A DNA stretch of 15,602 bases from Victivallis vadensis (GTDB lineage: Bacteria; Verrucomicrobiota; Lentisphaeria; Victivallales; GWF2-50-93). A program made the position numbers and the translations under genes. Under the pieces are notes generated by a model, which was given only the letters and a program-made list of their open reading frames with translations, did not search any database and was not told the DNA's origin. Each line of letters opens with the position of its first letter. The first letter of the stretch is position 1. The stretch spans positions 1-15,602 of the forward strand of contig DYRX01000060.1 in assembly GCA_020718525.1 (NCBI GenBank), given 5' to 3'. Below are positions 12,885 to 15,602 of this stretch, piece by piece.

Positions 12885-15476
12885 ATGGCTGAAGATGCCG
12901 ACAGATTTTTGGATGATCACGGAGGGAACATGGCGCAGTTCTGCCGTGTGTCTGGACGATCTCCGGAAGAAATTCTGGATTTCAGCGTAAATGTGAATCC
13001 TGAGGGGATGCCAGAGTTTCTGCGCGGCGCCATCATAAGGTGTATGGAGACGGCTGATGCTTATCCGGAGCCGTATGCGGAATCGGCGATACAAGCGGCG
13101 GCGGAGTTTCATCGGATCTCTCCTGAAATGATTGTCTTTGCCAACGGAACAAACCAGATCATACACTCTTTGCCATCTGCTCTCGGCATCAGGAAGGCGA
13201 ATATTTTTTGTCCGGCATTCGTCGAATATGAAAAGGCGTGCAGGGCGGCGGCTGTGGATTGTCTGCGAATCCATGGCGAAAGGGTCAACAATTTTCTTCC
13301 TGAAATTGAAAAGCTCCCTGGCGACGACGACGATGGACTCGCAGTTTTTCTGGCAAATCCTGGAAATCCTGCAGGAAGCGCAATTTCTCCATCTCTTATA
13401 ATAAAAGAGGCTAAGCGCCGAAAAGATTTCCTTTTCATTGTTGACGAAGCGTTTATAGAATATTCCGCGCCTGATTTTGCTCTTCCTCCGGCAGATATCC
13501 CGGCGAATATGATCATATTGCGCTCCATGACCAAATTCTATGGGATTGCCGGTTTGAGGCTTGGCTATGCAATTGCCTGCCCCGATCTCATCGGGCGCAT
13601 CAGGCGCGCTCTTCCCGAGTGGTCTCTCAATTCCTTCGCGATTCGGGCGGCAATTGAAATATTTAAAAATGGAGAGACGTTCAGAAGAAGGACTTATGAA
13701 GCCAACCGCTCTAGACGAGCAAATTTTGCCGGACTGCTTTCTGAAATAGGCGAAGTGAAAATTTACAAATCTGAGACAAACTATTTCCTTGCGGAAACTG
13801 CTTTGCCTTCGGACGATATCTGCATGAGATTGTTGAGCAGACACGGCATCGCTGTCAGAAACTGCTCCAACTTCCATGGCCTGGAAAAGTCCTCATTCAT
13901 TCGCTTTGCCGTCAGAATGGAGTCTGAAAACGAGATGCTGGCACGCGCCCTTGCCCAGGAGTTGGGGCGGAGCTCGAAGCGCGTTTCCATCGCAGTAAAA
14001 AAACGCAAGCCATCACTGATGATACAAGGAACTGGCTCAGGCGTTGGGAAAAGCATTCTTGTCTCAGCGTTCTGCAGAATCTTGCTTGATCTAGGACACA
14101 GGGTTGCGCCGTTCAAATCTCAGAACATGGCGCTGAATTCGTATGTGACCCTGGATGGAGGAGAGATCGGACGCGCCCAGGCAGTGCAGGCTCAGGCTTG
14201 CAAGATAGAGCCAGATCCAAGAATGAATCCCATACTGCTCAAGCCGAACAGCGACACTGGCGCTCAAGTAATAGTAATGGGGAAATCAGTTTCAAACATG
14301 GGAGTGCCTGAGTATTTCCGCTTCAAAGAGGGCGCTTTCAAAACTGTGTCTGACGCCTACGAGTCCCTTGAAAATGATTTCGACGCGATTGTTTTGGAGG
14401 GAGCAGGCAGTCCTGGCGAGATCAATCTCAAAGGCGGAGACATCGTCAACATGAGAATGGCGCAGTTCGCGGAAAGTCCGGTTCTCCTTGCCGGAGACAT
14501 AGACAGCGGAGGCGTTTACGCATCATTTCTAGGCACATTCTGCACCTTCGAAAAATGGGAGAAAAGGCTTCTCTGCGGCTTCCTCGTGAACAAATTCCGC
14601 GGAGATCCGTCGCTGCTTGCTCCCGCGCACAACTACATCGAAAATTTCACAGGGAAGCCTGTCCTCGGAGTCGTGCCATTTATCAGGGACATCGCTTTGC
14701 CAGAGGAGGATTCGGCAAGAATTCCCTTTGACGATCTTTCTGACAAGGACTCCAAAACTATTGACGCAGCTCTGATCATGCTTGGACGCACATCGAATTT
14801 CACCGATTTCGCTCCGCTCGCCATCGAGCCGGACATGCATGTCAGGCCGGTCCGCAGCGCGTCTGAATTCGGATCTCCGGACATTGTGATCATTCCCGGC
14901 TCGAAGAGCGTTATTGGCGATCTAAGACTTCTGCGCGAGAATGGATTGGCTGACAAGATTCTCGGCTCCGCCAGAACGGGAGCCTGGGTTATCGGAATTT
15001 GCGGCGGGCTCCAAATCTGCGGAAATCGCATCGAAGATCCCCACGGGATCGAGTCCGACACCAAATCTGCAAAAGGATTGGGACTGATTGCGATCAATAC
15101 TGTGCTGGCGCGCGAGAAGACTCTTCTCAGACTCGAAAATGCGAAGACCTGCCTCGGCCTTGATGCTTCAGGCTACGAAATACATCATGGTTTAAGCCAT
15201 GCGGAGCAAGACTTGGAACTTGCAATGTGGCGCCCCGACGGAACTCCTATAGGATTTGCCCACGGAAAAGTCTGGACCAGCTATCTCCACGGTCTCTTTG
15301 ACGACGATGCTTTCAGGAGAAAATTCATTGACATGCTGAGGACTTCCCTCGGAATGCCGGCCACGGGAGAAATTCGAAAATGCTACAGCACAGAAGCAGC
15401 TATCAACAGAACAGCAAAAATTGTCCGCGAAAACGTTGACATTGAATTCATATTGAAAAAGATGGGGCTCCTTTAA
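12885..15476 (+). CDS. cobD-cobQ: Fusion: threonine-phosphate decarboxylase CobD + cobyric acid synthase CobQ
   Basis: An 863-residue bifunctional cobalamin enzyme. Residues about 1-365 are a CobD-type PLP enzyme of the aminotransferase fold (threonine-O-3-phosphate to aminopropanol phosphate): DFSVNVNPEG, NGTNQIIHSLP, FLANPGNPAG, VDEAFIEY, PLP Lys217 in SMTKFYGIAGLRLGY, and FIRFAVR. From Met379 follows complete CobQ/CbiP (glutamine-dependent amidation of adenosylcobyrinic acid diamide): P-loop GTGSGVGKS (382-390), KSQNMALNSYV, NPILLKPNSD, then the glutamine amidotransferase domain with Cys706 in GICGGLQICG and His802 in SYLHGLF. Both halves have normal family length and intact residues, so both should work. 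ATG 12885 has AGGAG (12868-12872) at a longish 12 nt. The frame is open upstream to 12675 but that part would overlap the divergent gene and is non-conserved. Confidence 0.93.
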   Translation: MAEDADRFLDDHGGNMAQFCRVSGRSPEEILDFSVNVNPEGMPEFLRGAIIRCMETADAYPEPYAESAIQAAAEFHRISPEMIVFANGTNQIIHSLPSALGIRKANIFCPAFVEYEKACRAAAVDCLRIHGERVNNFLPEIEKLPGDDDDGLAVFLANPGNPAGSAISPSLIIKEAKRRKDFLFIVDEAFIEYSAPDFALPPADIPANMIILRSMTKFYGIAGLRLGYAIACPDLIGRIRRALPEWSLNSFAIRAAIEIFKNGETFRRRTYEANRSRRANFAGLLSEIGEVKIYKSETNYFLAETALPSDDICMRLLSRHGIAVRNCSNFHGLEKSSFIRFAVRMESENEMLARALAQELGRSSKRVSIAVKKRKPSLMIQGTGSGVGKSILVSAFCRILLDLGHRVAPFKSQNMALNSYVTLDGGEIGRAQAVQAQACKIEPDPRMNPILLKPNSDTGAQVIVMGKSVSNMGVPEYFRFKEGAFKTVSDAYESLENDFDAIVLEGAGSPGEINLKGGDIVNMRMAQFAESPVLLAGDIDSGGVYASFLGTFCTFEKWEKRLLCGFLVNKFRGDPSLLAPAHNYIENFTGKPVLGVVPFIRDIALPEEDSARIPFDDLSDKDSKTIDAALIMLGRTSNFTDFAPLAIEPDMHVRPVRSASEFGSPDIVIIPGSKSVIGDLRLLRENGLADKILGSARTGAWVIGICGGLQICGNRIEDPHGIESDTKSAKGLGLIAINTVLAREKTLLRLENAKTCLGLDASGYEIHHGLSHAEQDLELAMWRPDGTPIGFAHGKVWTSYLHGLFDDDAFRRKFIDMLRTSLGMPATGEIRKCYSTEAAINRTAKIVRENVDIEFILKKMGLL

Positions 15477-15554
15477 GCTTCGACAATTATTAATTTTCCA
15501 GCGTCGGTGCTTGGACCGTCACTATAAATGACTGCGTGAGAGCTTGCGTAAATA

Positions 15555-15577
15555 TCAGCACTCGTTACCGGTGCTGA
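15555..15577. repeat. Inverted repeat downstream of cobD-cobQ
   Basis: TCAGCAC (15555-15561) and GTGCTGA (15571-15577) pair perfectly, and inner CG/CG pairs (15563-15564 with 15569-15570) extend the stem across a one-base bulge to a TTAC loop. No T-tract follows on the plus strand. The window ends soon after, and I see no gene in 15477-15602. Confidence 0.4.
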
Positions 15578-15602
15578 AAACAATCGCAGATAAAAATCCC
15601 TC

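Noticed and set aside
15523..15528. TATAAA as a -10 promoter near the window end
   Set aside because: No -35 element at a suitable distance, and no downstream gene is visible before the window ends.

Overview
The window looks like core chromosome from a Gram-negative bacterium of moderate GC. Coding is dense, Shine-Dalgarno sites are clear, several sigma70-like promoters are visible, and exported proteins are numerous (an anchored PQQ-type beta-propeller, a TlpA-like thioredoxin, an RND-type periplasmic adaptor). The opening of the propeller domain (a WPxFRGNxxxDG-type motif) is common in the Planctomycetes-Verrucomicrobia-Lentisphaerae group, so a PVC bacterium, perhaps Lentisphaerota, is my best guess. 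That is inference, not proof. I see no phage genes, transposases or CRISPR arrays.

Layout. 1-398 is a non-coding stretch rich in perfect inverted repeats; its right end carries a good promoter for alanine racemase (399-1628). A second promoter (1768-1797) serves an unknown 116-residue protein and a full-length two-domain MazG (1839-3057). The MazG terminator hairpin is superimposed on the promoter of a four-gene plus-strand operon (3184-7266). That operon encodes an exported acetolactate decarboxylase, a MEMO-family protein, a membrane-anchored eight-repeat beta-propeller and an exported thioredoxin-like protein; the first three overlap at their stop/start codons. A tRNA-Leu(CAA) follows (7370-7456).

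A minus-strand pair (7712-10113) encodes a type III (alanine-racemase-fold) ornithine decarboxylase followed by a membrane-fusion/periplasmic adaptor with no transporter beside it. The decarboxylase gene is preceded by an 18-codon leader ORF. A terminator-like hairpin with eight U lies inside this ORF, and its stop codon abuts the decarboxylase ribosome-binding site. An exported alpha/beta hydrolase is transcribed divergently (10264-11256), followed by tmRNA (11319-11673, tag ANEQFALAA).

The right end holds a cytoplasmic GH5-type glycoside hydrolase on the minus strand. Divergent to it is an 863-codon fusion of CobD (threonine-phosphate decarboxylase) and CobQ (cobyric acid synthase). These two enzymes make the two substrates that CbiB joins in cobalamin assembly.

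The best candidates for something new are the leader ORF/attenuator before the ornithine decarboxylase, the exported acetolactate decarboxylase-MEMO-propeller-thioredoxin operon, the CobD-CobQ fusion, and the promoter nested in the mazG terminator. No defence or mobile system is visible.
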